Source of the DNA: Dorea formicigenerans
Lineage (GTDB): Bacteria > Bacillota > Clostridia > Lachnospirales > Lachnospiraceae
DNA length: 64,000 nt
Direction of reading: 5' to 3'
Assembly (NCBI RefSeq): GCF_025150245.1
Contig: NZ_CP102279.1
Location: forward strand, 1,051,423-1,115,422
Part shown: positions 44,640-52,448 of the stretch, in pieces
Position numbering within the stretch: the stretch's first letter is position 1
Layout of the letters: every line of letters begins with the position of its first letter
The notes under the pieces: generated by a model
The model's input: the letters and a program-made list of their open reading frames with translations, nothing else
The model's database searches: none
Told to the model about the DNA's origin: nothing
Program-made: the position numbers and the translations under genes

Positions 44640-45388
44640 TGAAGATTATTTTATCACCTGCAAAAAAGATGATTGTAGATACCGATAACTTAGCACCGGT
44701 TGAACTGCCTGTCTATATTGATAAGACCGCAGAAGTATTAAACTGGATGAAAAGCAAATCAAAAGAAGAACTGAAAGCTATCTGGAAATGTAATGACAAG
44801 ATTGCAGAGCAGAACTTTAACAGATTGGAAAATATGGATCTTTATAACAGGCTTACTCCGGCTGTTTTAGCATATGAAGGGATTGCATTTCAATATATGG
44901 CACCATCTGTGTTTGAAATCCAGCAGTTTGAGTATTTGCAAAATCATTTAAGAATCTTGTCTGCGTTTTATGGCATTTTAAAACCAATGGATGGTGTGAC
45001 TCCTTATCGTCTTGAAATGCAGGCAAAGGTTGGAATTGGAGATGCAAAAAATCTGTATGAGTACTGGGGAGAATTGTTATACCGCTCAGTAATCGATGAC
45101 AGTAGGATTATCATTAATCTTGCATCAAAAGAATACTCAAAATGTATAGAAAAGTATCTGACACCACAGGACAGATATATTACGATTGTATTTTGTGAGT
45201 TATCCGGAGATAAATTGGTAACAAAAGGTACCTATGCCAAGATGGCTCGTGGTGAAATGGTCAGATTCATAGCGGAAAATAATATTGAAAATCCGGTGGA
45301 GATTCAGGAATTTGACAGACTCGGATATTCGTTTAGGTCTGATTTATCTTCAGATTCCGAATATATATTTGAACGCAAAATAAAATAG
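44639..45388 (+). CDS. yaaA: YaaA family peroxide-stress protein
   Basis: 249 residues, family length (DUF328/UPF0246). Signatures KIILSPAKKM at the start, NRLTPAVLAYEGIAFQYM in the middle, LRILSAFYGILKPMDGVTPYRLEM and FCELSGDKLVTKGTYAKMARGEMVRFI at the end. In E. coli YaaA lowers free intracellular iron during peroxide stress and binds DNA by a helix-hairpin-helix-like motif. Coupled translation with bcp supports a role in peroxide defence here. Confidence 0.92.
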   Translation: MKIILSPAKKMIVDTDNLAPVELPVYIDKTAEVLNWMKSKSKEELKAIWKCNDKIAEQNFNRLENMDLYNRLTPAVLAYEGIAFQYMAPSVFEIQQFEYLQNHLRILSAFYGILKPMDGVTPYRLEMQAKVGIGDAKNLYEYWGELLYRSVIDDSRIIINLASKEYSKCIEKYLTPQDRYITIVFCELSGDKLVTKGTYAKMARGEMVRFIAENNIENPVEIQEFDRLGYSFRSDLSSDSEYIFERKIK

Positions 45389-45425
45389 TTATTCAGGTAA
45401 AAGATGCTCAGTTTGGCAGTTTTTA

Positions 45426-45508
45426 TAATAATGAGAATTATTACTATTTTTATTGACAACAGGATGATAGTGGCATATAATCCTTATTAAGAACTAGTCC
45501 TAATAAGG
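45426..45508 (+). promoter_or_regulatory. perR promoter with two Fur/PerR-type palindromes
   Basis: A consensus promoter, TTGACA (45453-45458), 17 bp, TATAAT (45476-45481). Upstream lies TAATAATGAGAATTATTA (45426-45443), which matches the 19-bp Fur box in most positions. Downstream, over the start of transcription, CCTTATTA (45482-45489) and TAATAAGG (45501-45508) form a second palindrome that reaches into the ribosome site. Both fit autoregulation by the Fur-family gene that follows. Confidence 0.65.
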
Positions 45509-45515
45509 AGAGCTG

Positions 45516-45923
45516 ATGACAAGTAGAAGAAATACCATTCAAAAAGATCTTGTAAGAAACGCTGTATGTGAAATGAAAAGACATGTTACGGCAAATGAAG
45601 TATATGAATTTGTAAAAGAATTCTGTCCTACAATCGGCAAAGGGACTGTATATAGAAATCTCGACATATTGGTAGAAGAAGGTGATTTAAGAAAAGTGGA
45701 AGTTCCGGATGGACCTAATCGGTTCGACCTTACATTAAAGAACCATTACCATGTGAGGTGTGTAAACTGCGGTGAGATTTCAGATGTGGATATGGATGAA
45801 ATATTGGGCTTGCTAGAAAAAATTCATGATACACATGGAACGGACTTTTTAGGATACGACATATTATTTAAAGGTATTTGTCCGAAATGCCAGAAAAAGA
45901 TAAAGGATGGGCAAATCTATTAA
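45516..45923 (+). CDS. perR: Fur-family peroxide sensor, PerR type
   Basis: 135 residues. Winged helix (RHVTANEVYEFVKEFCPTIGKGTVYRNLDILVEEGDLRKV) and C-terminal metal domain. PerR regulatory-site ligands appear in place: H of KRHVTANEVY, D of NRFDLTLKNHYHVRC with its two histidines, and the D of ISDVDMD. Structural zinc cysteines are CVNCG and CPKCQ. This set matches PerR rather than Fur or Zur. Iron-catalysed histidine oxidation would release it from DNA. It heads a run with rbr, and palindromes at its own promoter suggest feedback. Confidence 0.88.
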   Translation: MTSRRNTIQKDLVRNAVCEMKRHVTANEVYEFVKEFCPTIGKGTVYRNLDILVEEGDLRKVEVPDGPNRFDLTLKNHYHVRCVNCGEISDVDMDEILGLLEKIHDTHGTDFLGYDILFKGICPKCQKKIKDGQIY

Positions 45924-45986
45924 GCATTTATGTAAATGATGGCATGAGATTTTGAAAAAGTAGTAAAGAAAACGGAGGTAAAAGAA

Positions 45987-46529
45987 ATGGCTACTAACAA
46001 GTACACAGGAACACAGACAGAAAAAAATTTACAGGAGGCATTTGCAGGAGAATCACAGGCAAGAAATAAGTATACTTATTTTGCATCCGTAGCGAAAAAG
46101 GAAGGCTACGAGCAGATGTCAGCATTATTTTTAAAAACAGCAGATAATGAGAAAGAGCATGCTAAGATGTGGTTCAAGGAATTAGCAGGAATTGGTGATA
46201 CAAAAGAAAACTTAGCTGCTGCTGCAGAAGGAGAGAACTACGAGTGGACAGATATGTATGATGGCTTTGCTAAAACAGCAGAGGAAGAAGGTTTCCCTGA
46301 TCTTGCAGCAAAATTTAGAGCAGTAGGAGAAATTGAAAAGCACCATGAGGAGAGATATCGTGCACTTCTTAAGAACATTGAAACTGCTCAGGTGTTTGAG
46401 AAGAGCGAAGTGAAGGTATGGGAATGCCGTAACTGTGGACATATTGTAGTCGGAACAAAGGCTCCAGAGGTATGCCCGGTATGCAATCATCCACAGAGCT
46501 ATTTTGAAGTACATGAAGAGAATTATTAA
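45987..46529 (+). CDS. rbr: Rubrerythrin
   Basis: 180 residues. N-terminal four-helix diiron domain with the iron-ligand glutamates ([50 protein letters not shown]) and a C-terminal rubredoxin-like knuckle ([20 protein letters not shown]). It is a hydrogen-peroxide reductase of anaerobes, taking electrons through rubredoxin, which is encoded 1.5 kb downstream. 63 bp after perR, with GGAGG before the ATG; the pair is a common PerR-controlled unit in Clostridia. Confidence 0.95.
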   Translation: MATNKYTGTQTEKNLQEAFAGESQARNKYTYFASVAKKEGYEQMSALFLKTADNEKEHAKMWFKELAGIGDTKENLAAAAEGENYEWTDMYDGFAKTAEEEGFPDLAAKFRAVGEIEKHHEERYRALLKNIETAQVFEKSEVKVWECRNCGHIVVGTKAPEVCPVCNHPQSYFEVHEENY

Positions 46530-46556
46530 GGAGATGAGATTATTACGAAGAGGAAA

Positions 46557-47501
46557 GTGATTAATTCAAAAAAAGCAGTAATGATAGGCTGCGGCTTTGT
46601 TGGTTCTGCATCGGTATTTGCATTGATGCAGAGTGGCTTGTTTACAGAGATTGTCCTTATCGATGCAGATAAGAACAAGGCAGAAGGAGAAGCGATGGAT
46701 ATCAGTCATGGTATTCCATTTGCGAGTCCGATGAAAATATATGCCGGAGATTATGATGATGTGGCTGATGCTGCAATTGTTGTCATATCTGCCGGAGCGG
46801 GACAGAAACCGGGAGAGACAAGGCTTGATCTCGTAAATAAAAATGTAGCAATATTTAAGTCAATCATTCCTGAAATAGCAAAGAGAGATTTTGCAGGTAT
46901 CATGCTTGTAGTTGCGAATCCGGTAGATATCCTGACTCAGGTAGCCATAAAGTTATCAGGACTTCCAGAAAACAGGGTTATTGGATCGGGCACTGTGTTA
47001 GATAGTGCCAGATTAAGATATAAGCTTGGTGAGCATTTATCTGTGGACAGCAGGAGTGTTCATGCATTTATAGTAGGTGAGCATGGAGACAGCGAAGTTG
47101 TAGCATGGTCATCAGCCAATGTATCTGGTGTTCCATTAAGTGAAATGTGTGAAATGCGTGGACATTACAAGCACAAGGAAGACACGGCAGAAATAGCTAC
47201 AGCAGTCAAGAACAGTGCTTATGAGATTATAAACAAAAAGCACGCTACATATTATGGAATTGCAATGTCTGTAAAAAGAATCTGCGAAGTGATTATGAGA
47301 GATGAAAAATCAATACTTCCTGTATCACACATGATTCATGGAGTATATGATATTGACGGAGTATCGTTAAGTATGCCAGCTATTGTAGGTGCAGATGGTA
47401 TTGAGTCGGATATACCTATTAATTTAAGTGGCGAGGAAGCGTTAAAGCTTAAGGAATCTGCAGATTCATTGAAAAAGATTATTGAGACAATTGAATTATA
47501 A
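46557..47501 (+). CDS. ldh: L-lactate dehydrogenase
   Basis: 314 residues. NAD-binding GCGFVGSASVFALM; the active-site loop AGAGQKPGETRLDLV has Gln at the specificity position and the catalytic Arg, so lactate rather than malate is expected; the catalytic histidine is in GEHGDSEV. Starts at GTG 46557 after AGAGGAAA; an ATG just upstream at 46534 is closed by a stop. Located 27 bp after rubrerythrin. Its position in the oxygen-defence set suggests it disposes of reducing power or pyruvate when oxygen-sensitive fermentation enzymes stall; that is inference. Confidence 0.92.
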   Translation: MINSKKAVMIGCGFVGSASVFALMQSGLFTEIVLIDADKNKAEGEAMDISHGIPFASPMKIYAGDYDDVADAAIVVISAGAGQKPGETRLDLVNKNVAIFKSIIPEIAKRDFAGIMLVVANPVDILTQVAIKLSGLPENRVIGSGTVLDSARLRYKLGEHLSVDSRSVHAFIVGEHGDSEVVAWSSANVSGVPLSEMCEMRGHYKHKEDTAEIATAVKNSAYEIINKKHATYYGIAMSVKRICEVIMRDEKSILPVSHMIHGVYDIDGVSLSMPAIVGADGIESDIPINLSGEEALKLKESADSLKKIIETIEL

Positions 47502-47528
47502 ATTTTACACATGGAAGGAGAAAAAGTC

Positions 47529-47903
47529 ATGGAAGTAAGGTACTGTATTTGTAAGCATTGTGGAAACATTGTTGAAAAGGTAAAGGATAAGGGTGTACCT
47601 GTAATTTGTTGCGGAGAACCTATGCAGGAATTAAAAGCCGGAGTGACAGATGCTGCTGTTGAGAAGCATGTACCTGTATATACGGTAGAAGGCAGTCATG
47701 TTCATGTCGTGGTCGGAGAGACAAAACATCCAATGCTTGAAGAACATTTCATTGAGTGGATTACATTAAATACAAACCAGGGAATATACAGAAAACAGTT
47801 AAATCCAGGTCAGGAGCCGGTAGCGGATTTTTGCCTCTGCGATGGTGAACAGGTAGAAGAAGTATATGCATATTGTAACCTGCATGGATTATGGAAATGC
47901 TAA
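47529..47903 (+). CDS. dfx: Desulfoferrodoxin / superoxide reductase (2Fe-SOR)
   Basis: 124 residues. N-terminal desulforedoxin-like FeCys4 domain (YCICKHCG ... VICCGE) and the superoxide-reductase domain with the square-pyramidal Fe site ligands (EKHVPVY, HPMLEEHFIEWI, CNLHGLWKC). It reduces superoxide to hydrogen peroxide without making oxygen, using rubredoxin as donor. The ATG at 47529 is set by GGAAGGAGAAAAAGTC, in place of the ATG at 47511. Between ldh and rubredoxin, as expected for a functional superoxide-peroxide chain with rubrerythrin. Confidence 0.95.
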   Translation: MEVRYCICKHCGNIVEKVKDKGVPVICCGEPMQELKAGVTDAAVEKHVPVYTVEGSHVHVVVGETKHPMLEEHFIEWITLNTNQGIYRKQLNPGQEPVADFCLCDGEQVEEVYAYCNLHGLWKC

Positions 47904-47994
47904 AAGCATTTATACATATTAAGGTTACAGAACAACACAAATACAACAGTAATATATGCTGTGTATTAATATATTTATAAGGAGGAACAAACTA

Positions 47995-48153
47995 ATGAAA
48001 TATGTATGTGACGTTTGCGGATGGGAATATGATGAAGAGGAAGGTTATCCTGAAGGTGATATTGCACCAGGAACAAAGTGGGAGGATGTTCCGGAAGATT
48101 TTGAATGCCCATTATGTAATGTTGGAAAAGATCAGTTTTCAGAAGTTGAATAG
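47995..48153 (+). CDS. Rubredoxin
   Basis: 52 residues. Single Fe site from two C-x2-C knuckles, YVCDVCGWEYD and FECPLCNVGKD, with the conserved GTKWEDVPEDF between them. Cytosolic one-electron carrier; the natural partner of the rubrerythrin and desulfoferrodoxin just upstream. The ATG at 47995 follows AAGGAGGAACAAACTA; an upstream in-frame ATG at 47956 would add 13 residues unlike any rubredoxin. A terminator follows 37 bp later and closes the perR run. Confidence 0.95.
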   Translation: MKYVCDVCGWEYDEEEGYPEGDIAPGTKWEDVPEDFECPLCNVGKDQFSEVE

Positions 48154-48190
48154 AAGCCTAATCTTGTGTTAAATACGGATGGATAAACCA

Positions 48191-48221
48191 AAACCCTGGT
48201 GCGTGAGCAACAGGGTTTTTT
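48191..48221 (+). terminator. Terminator after rubredoxin
   Basis: AAACCCTG (48191-48198) / CAGGGTTT (48211-48218) with a continuing T-run. Confidence 0.85.
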
Positions 48222-48233
48222 ATTGCGATAGTT

Positions 48234-48275
48234 TGTGATGATATCACAGAAAATGATTTACCTTTTGCTTATAAT
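48234..48275 (+). promoter_or_regulatory. Crp-type operator and class II promoter of the SDR gene
   Basis: Palindrome TGTGATGATATCACA (48234-48248; core GTGAT-N3-ATCAC centred at 48241), and TATAAT at 48270-48275 with no recognisable -35 box. The operator centre is 29 bp upstream of the -10, about -41 from the start, the classic position for activation by a Crp/Fnr protein. Identical spacing recurs at 49069 and 52378. Confidence 0.75.
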
Positions 48276-48307
48276 GTAACTACAAACAAAGTAAGGAGGT
48301 AGTCTAA

Positions 48308-49054
48308 ATGAGATTAAAAGATAAAGTTGCAATCATTACGGGTGGAAGCCGTGGTATAGGATTTGCTACAGCTGATAAATTCTTGAAGGAAGGTGCTTCA
48401 GTTGTGTTAGCAGCAAGTTCACAGGAATCGGCAGATGTTGCTGTAGATAAATTAAAAGAAAAATATCCCAATGCAATAGTTGCTGGAATTAGTCCAAATC
48501 TGGCAAGCATGGAGTCTGTCAGAAAGGCTTTTAAAGAGGCAACTGAAAAATATGGATGTGTCGATATACTGGTAAATAATGCAGGGATTTCAGAAAACAC
48601 CTCATTTATGGATTATACAGAGGAGACTTTTGATAAAGTCATGGATCTAAATGTAAAAGGAGTATTTAATACTACTCGTGTAGCAGCAGAATGTATGGTG
48701 GCAAGAGGCAAGGGGGTCATTCTCTCAACTTCTTCCATGGTGAGTATTTCGGGACAGCCAAGTGGGTTTGCTTATCCGGCATCGAAGTTTGCAGTAAACG
48801 GATTGACTATATCATTAGCAAGAGAACTAGGACCTAAAGGTATTCGTGTTAATGCTGTTGCACCTGGGATTACAGAAACTGATATGATGAAGGCCGTGCC
48901 AAAGGAAGTTATCGAACCTATGATTGAAAGAATTCCATTGCGTCGTCTTGGACAGCCAGAAGATATTGCCAATGCGTTTGTGTTTCTTGCTTCAGATGAG
49001 GCGAGTTACATTACAGGTGTTATATTAAGTGTAGATGGTATGGCAAGAAGTTAA
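48308..49054 (+). CDS. Short-chain dehydrogenase/reductase (FabG-like)
   Basis: 248 residues. Classical SDR: cofactor motif TGGSRGIGFA, NNAGIS, catalytic Ser-Tyr-Lys (STSSMVSISG, YPASKFA), and PGITETDMM at the substrate lid. Most like 3-oxoacyl-ACP reductases or related NAD(P)H-dependent alcohol/ketone reductases; no other fatty-acid genes are nearby, so a housekeeping FabG role is doubtful. AAGGAGG before the ATG. It is controlled from the Crp-type promoter just upstream, placing it in the same regulon as the thioredoxins. Confidence 0.85.
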   Translation: MRLKDKVAIITGGSRGIGFATADKFLKEGASVVLAASSQESADVAVDKLKEKYPNAIVAGISPNLASMESVRKAFKEATEKYGCVDILVNNAGISENTSFMDYTEETFDKVMDLNVKGVFNTTRVAAECMVARGKGVILSTSSMVSISGQPSGFAYPASKFAVNGLTISLARELGPKGIRVNAVAPGITETDMMKAVPKEVIEPMIERIPLRRLGQPEDIANAFVFLASDEASYITGVILSVDGMARS

Positions 49055-49068
49055 GTTAATGAGGTATG

Positions 49069-49109
49069 GTGATGTAATCACGGAAAATAAATGAAATTAA
49101 GACTATAAT
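49069..49109 (+). promoter_or_regulatory. Crp-type operator and class II promoter of the thioredoxin-rhodanese unit
   Basis: GTGAT-GTA-ATCAC (49069-49081, centre 49075) and TATAAT (49104-49109), again 29 bp from centre to -10 and without a good -35 box. Confidence 0.75.
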
Positions 49110-49146
49110 AAATCTACAAAAAGAAAAAGATAAGGAGGACTGTAAA

Positions 49147-49452
49147 ATGTCTGCTATTAATATCAATAAAAATAATTTTCAGAACGAAGTACTGAATTCC
49201 GATAAACCCGTTCTTTTAGATTTTTGGGCATCTTGGTGTGCGCCTTGCCGCATGGTAGTATCTATTGTAGAGGAGATTGCAAGTGAGCGTAGAGATATTA
49301 AAGTTGGAAAGATTAATGTAGATGAAGAGCCTGAACTGGCAAATAAGTTCAGTATTATGAGCATTCCGACTTTAGTGGTTATGAAGAATGGGAAGATTGT
49401 ACAGCAGGTTTCAGGGGCGAGACCTAAGAATGCGATTTTAGAAATGATTTAG
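49147..49452 (+). CDS. trxA: Thioredoxin with WCAPC active site
   Basis: 101 residues. Thioredoxin fold: VLLDFWASWCAPCRMV, the conserved KINVDEEPELANKFSIMSIPTLVVMKNG with the cis-proline, and a C-terminal helix. The active site is C-A-P-C instead of C-G-P-C, which would shift the redox potential slightly. AAGGAGG before the ATG. First gene of a unit with the rhodanese and CoA-disulfide reductase genes; 12 bp to the next start. Confidence 0.92.
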   Translation: MSAININKNNFQNEVLNSDKPVLLDFWASWCAPCRMVVSIVEEIASERRDIKVGKINVDEEPELANKFSIMSIPTLVVMKNGKIVQQVSGARPKNAILEMI

Positions 49453-49464
49453 GGAGGTGTGCTA

Positions 49465-49785
49465 ATGGGATTTTTTGATCTCTTTAAACAGTCGAATATT
49501 AATCAAGGCATAGAAGAATATAAAAGGACTGATGATGCAGTTCTACTGGATGTACGTACACCGTAGGAATATCAGGAAGGACATATACCAGAAAGTAAAA
49601 ATGTGCCGTTGCAGCAACTTGACAATATTGCTTCTGTAGCGAAGAATAAGGATATCCCACTGTTTGTATACTGTTATTCCGGTTCACGAAGCCGCCAGGC
49701 AACTGGGATACTGCAACGAATGGGATATTCTAAAGTAAATAATATCGGTGGCATTGCAGCTTACTCAGGAAAGGTGGAAAAATAA
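49465..49785 (+). pseudogene. Rhodanese-domain protein with an in-frame amber codon
   Basis: A 106-codon frame, AGGGAGGTGTGCTA then ATG. It reads MGFFDLFKQSNINQGIEEYK and on to VLLDVRTP, then TAG at 49564-49566, then EYQEGHIPESKNVPLQQLDN to the end with the active-site loop YCYSGSRSRQ intact. Relatives have Gln or a similar residue at this place (DVRTPQEYQEGHI), so a single CAG-to-TAG change explains the stop. It is one codon in an otherwise perfect single-domain sulfurtransferase: recent mutation, sequencing error or readthrough. It ends one base before the CoA-disulfide reductase start. Confidence 0.8.
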
Positions 49786-49786
49786 G

Positions 49787-51478
49787 ATGAAGGTAATAAT
49801 TGTAGGAGGTGTAGCCGGAGGAGCTACAGCCGCAGCAAGAATACGCAGACTGAATGAACATGCTGAAATTACTGTGTTTGAAAGATCCGGATACATATCC
49901 TATGCAAATTGTGGACTTCCATATTATATTGGAGACGTGATTACAGACCCGGAAGAACTTACACTACAGACACCAGAGAGTTTTTTTAAACGCTTCCGTA
50001 TTAACATGAAAATTCATCATGAAGTTATCTCCATACATCCGGAACGTAAAACGGTTTCAGTGAAAAATTTAGAGAATGGTGAGATATTTGAAGAAAAATA
50101 TGATAAGCTGATCCTCTCTCCAGGTGCAAAGCCAACACAGCCGAGACTTCCCGGAGTAGGTATTGATAAACTTTTTACACTTCGTACTGTAGAAGACACT
50201 TTTCGGATAAAGGAATATATAAATAAGAATCATCCAAAATCGGCTGTATTGGCAGGTGGCGGTTTTATTGGTCTGGAACTGGCAGAAAATTTGAGGGAGC
50301 TTGGCATGGATGTTACGATTGTCCAGCGGCCTAAGCAGCTGATGAACCCTTTTGACCCGGATATGGCATCCATGATCCATAATGAAATGAGAAAGCATGG
50401 GATAAAACTGGTACTGGGCTATACAGTAGAAGGATTTAAAGAAAAAGACAACGGAGTGGAGGTCCTGTTGAAAGATAATCCATCACTTCAGGCTGATATG
50501 GTAGTTCTGGCAATCGGAGTCACACCAGACACAGTATTAGCAAAAGAAGCCGGTCTGGAACTTGGCATCAAGGAAAGTATTATAGTGAATGACAGAATGG
50601 AAACCTCTGTACCGGATATTTATGCTGCAGGTGATGCAGTTCAGGTAAAACATTATGTTACGGGTAATGATGCGCTGATTTCTTTGGCAGGACCAGCCAA
50701 TAAACAGGGCAGAATCATCGCTGATAATATTTGTGGCGGTGATAGTCGTTACCTGGGCAGTCAGGGAAGCTCCGTTATAAAAGTGTTTGATATGACAGCA
50801 GCCACTACAGGTATCAATGAAACCAATGCTAAAAAGTCAGGATTAGAGGTAGATACAGTAATTCTTTCTCCTATGAGTCATGCCGGTTACTATCCTGGTG
50901 GAAAAGTGATGACCATGAAGGTGGTTTTTGAAAAAGAGACCTATCGTTTGCTTGGTGCTCAGATTATTGGATATGAAGGAGTTGATAAACGTATTGATGT
51001 GCTGGCAACAGCAATCCATGCAGGGCTGAAGGCAACCCAGCTGAAGGATTTGGATCTCGCATATGCACCGCCTTATTCCTCTGCCAAGGATCCTGTAAAT
51101 ATGGCAGGATTCATGATAGACAATATAGCAAAAGGTACCTTAAAACAATGGCATCTGGAAGATATGGATAAGATTTCTAGAGATAAAAGTGTTGTGTTGC
51201 TGGATGTGAGAACTGTAGGTGAATTTAACAGGGGGCATATGGATGGATTCAAAAACATTCCTGTAGATGAACTAAGGAAACGTATCAATGAAATTGAGAA
51301 GGGAAAGCCTGTTTACCTGATATGCCAGAGTGGGCTGCGAAGTTATATTGCCAGTCGTATTCTGGAAGGAAATGGATATGAAACATACAACTTCTCCGGC
51401 GGATTCCGCTTCTATGATGCAGTTGTCAATGACCATGCGCTGATTGAAAAGGCATATGCATGTGGTATGGATTATTAA
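49787..51478 (+). CDS. CoA-disulfide reductase fused to a rhodanese domain
   Basis: 563 residues. FAD motif VIIVGGVAGGATAAARIRRL, the single redox-active cysteine in SYANCGLPYYIG, the NADH motif VLAGGGFIGLELAENL, the IYAAGDAVQV FAD site, and a C-terminal rhodanese domain (VVLLDVRTVGEFNRGHM ... YLICQSGLRSYIASRIL, catalytic cysteine in CQSGLRS). This is the CoADR-RHD type known from Bacillus and Shewanella, reducing CoA disulfide, CoA persulfide or polysulfide with NAD(P)H. The ATG at 49787 is one base after the upstream stop, so translation is coupled. Confidence 0.92.
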   Translation: MKVIIVGGVAGGATAAARIRRLNEHAEITVFERSGYISYANCGLPYYIGDVITDPEELTLQTPESFFKRFRINMKIHHEVISIHPERKTVSVKNLENGEIFEEKYDKLILSPGAKPTQPRLPGVGIDKLFTLRTVEDTFRIKEYINKNHPKSAVLAGGGFIGLELAENLRELGMDVTIVQRPKQLMNPFDPDMASMIHNEMRKHGIKLVLGYTVEGFKEKDNGVEVLLKDNPSLQADMVVLAIGVTPDTVLAKEAGLELGIKESIIVNDRMETSVPDIYAAGDAVQVKHYVTGNDALISLAGPANKQGRIIADNICGGDSRYLGSQGSSVIKVFDMTAATTGINETNAKKSGLEVDTVILSPMSHAGYYPGGKVMTMKVVFEKETYRLLGAQIIGYEGVDKRIDVLATAIHAGLKATQLKDLDLAYAPPYSSAKDPVNMAGFMIDNIAKGTLKQWHLEDMDKISRDKSVVLLDVRTVGEFNRGHMDGFKNIPVDELRKRINEIEKGKPVYLICQSGLRSYIASRILEGNGYETYNFSGGFRFYDAVVNDHALIEKAYACGMDY

Positions 51479-51521
51479 AAATAATCATAATATTTTTATA
51501 ATTTTCTCGTAATATAAAAAG

Positions 51522-51573
51522 ATCCCCCATTTATTAGAATGACTTTCATAATTCTGATAAATGGAGGATTCTT
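51522..51573. terminator. Bidirectional terminator between the reductase and the Crp-family gene
   Basis: ATCCCCCATTTAT (51522-51534) pairs with ATAAATGGAGGAT (51557-51569) with a small imperfection, plus an inner AGAAT / ATTCT stem. It lies between convergent genes. Confidence 0.7.
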
Positions 51574-51598
51574 CTTTATATGTTACAGAAAAACAATT

Positions 51599-52258
51599 TT
51601 ATGACCTTTGGAGTGTTTCCAGTCTTTTTGGATCAAGGATTGTGATTTTGCCGCGGGAGAGTTTGACGAGACCCTCGCCTTGAAAGTATCGAAGCATTCG
51701 AGTGATAACTTCCCTGTGGGAACCAAGATGATTAGCAATCGTCTCATGAGTGATTTTCAGCTCGTTTGTTCCTTCGATAGAGGTCTCTTCTAAAAGAAAT
51801 GAAGCAACACGCTTATCCAAACTCTTCCACATGATTTGTTCAATCAGCCACATGACATCAGAAAAACGGGTGGCCATTAACTCATTGGTATAGTTTGCGA
51901 CGGGAGCAGATTCCTTCATAATGCCCTTATAGATTTCAGCAGGGATGATCCAAAGATCAGTATCTTTTTCTGCTTCAATGGTTACTTCAAATTGAATGGA
52001 GCGTATGATACATGAGGCGGATAAAAGACACATATCCATATCGAACAGACGGTAAAGTGTAATCTCTCGTCCTTCATCTGAAAGTATGTAAGTTCGAAGC
52101 TGCCCGGATTTAACCAGTAATAATCCAGTACAATCCAGGTTTCCATTGTGAATGATTGTCCTTTTTTTTACATACTGTGTGATTAAATTGTCTGAAATTA
52201 TTTTTTTCTGTGCTGTATTTAAGTCATTCCATAGTGGAAAACAATTTTCGAAGTTCAT
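51599..52258 (-). CDS. Crp/Fnr-family transcription regulator of the redox island
   Basis: 219 residues. Cyclic-nucleotide-type sensor domain (HNGNLDCTGLLLVKSGQLRTYILSDEGREITLYRLFDMDMCLLSASCI), dimer helix, and a C-terminal winged helix with recognition helix HETIANHLGSHREVITRMLRYF. The R-E-x3-R in SHREVITR equals Crp R180/E181/R185, which read GTGA; three GTGAT-N3-ATCAC palindromes lie in front of neighbouring genes. There is no Fnr-like cysteine cluster, so an iron-sulfur oxygen sensor is unlikely; the signal is unknown. The ATG at 52258 is set by AAAGGAGATAACGGTT. One palindrome lies in its own upstream region. Confidence 0.9.
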   Translation of the reverse strand: MNFENCFPLWNDLNTAQKKIISDNLITQYVKKRTIIHNGNLDCTGLLLVKSGQLRTYILSDEGREITLYRLFDMDMCLLSASCIIRSIQFEVTIEAEKDTDLWIIPAEIYKGIMKESAPVANYTNELMATRFSDVMWLIEQIMWKSLDKRVASFLLEETSIEGTNELKITHETIANHLGSHREVITRMLRYFQGEGLVKLSRGKITILDPKRLETLQRS

Positions 52259-52377
52259 AACCGTTATCTCCTTTACGAACATAGTATACTTGCTTTTTTT
52301 TGATGCGTCAATTATATAACTGGCATATGCCATAAATAGAAATAAAAAGAAGTGTAATAAAGTAAATTATCTTTTCT

Positions 52378-52418
52378 GTGATATCATCACGGAAGCAAGC
52401 ACTTATTTGGGGTATATT
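52378..52418 (+). promoter_or_regulatory. Crp-type operator and class II promoter of trx-trxB
   Basis: GTGAT-ATC-ATCAC (52378-52390, centre 52384) and TATATT (52413-52418): the same 29-bp centre to -10 distance as at 48234 and 49069. It is 120 bp from the start of the divergent Crp-family gene, so it could also autoregulate. Confidence 0.75.
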
Positions 52419-52448
52419 AAGTTCAAATAGGAGAAGGAGTTGAAAAAT

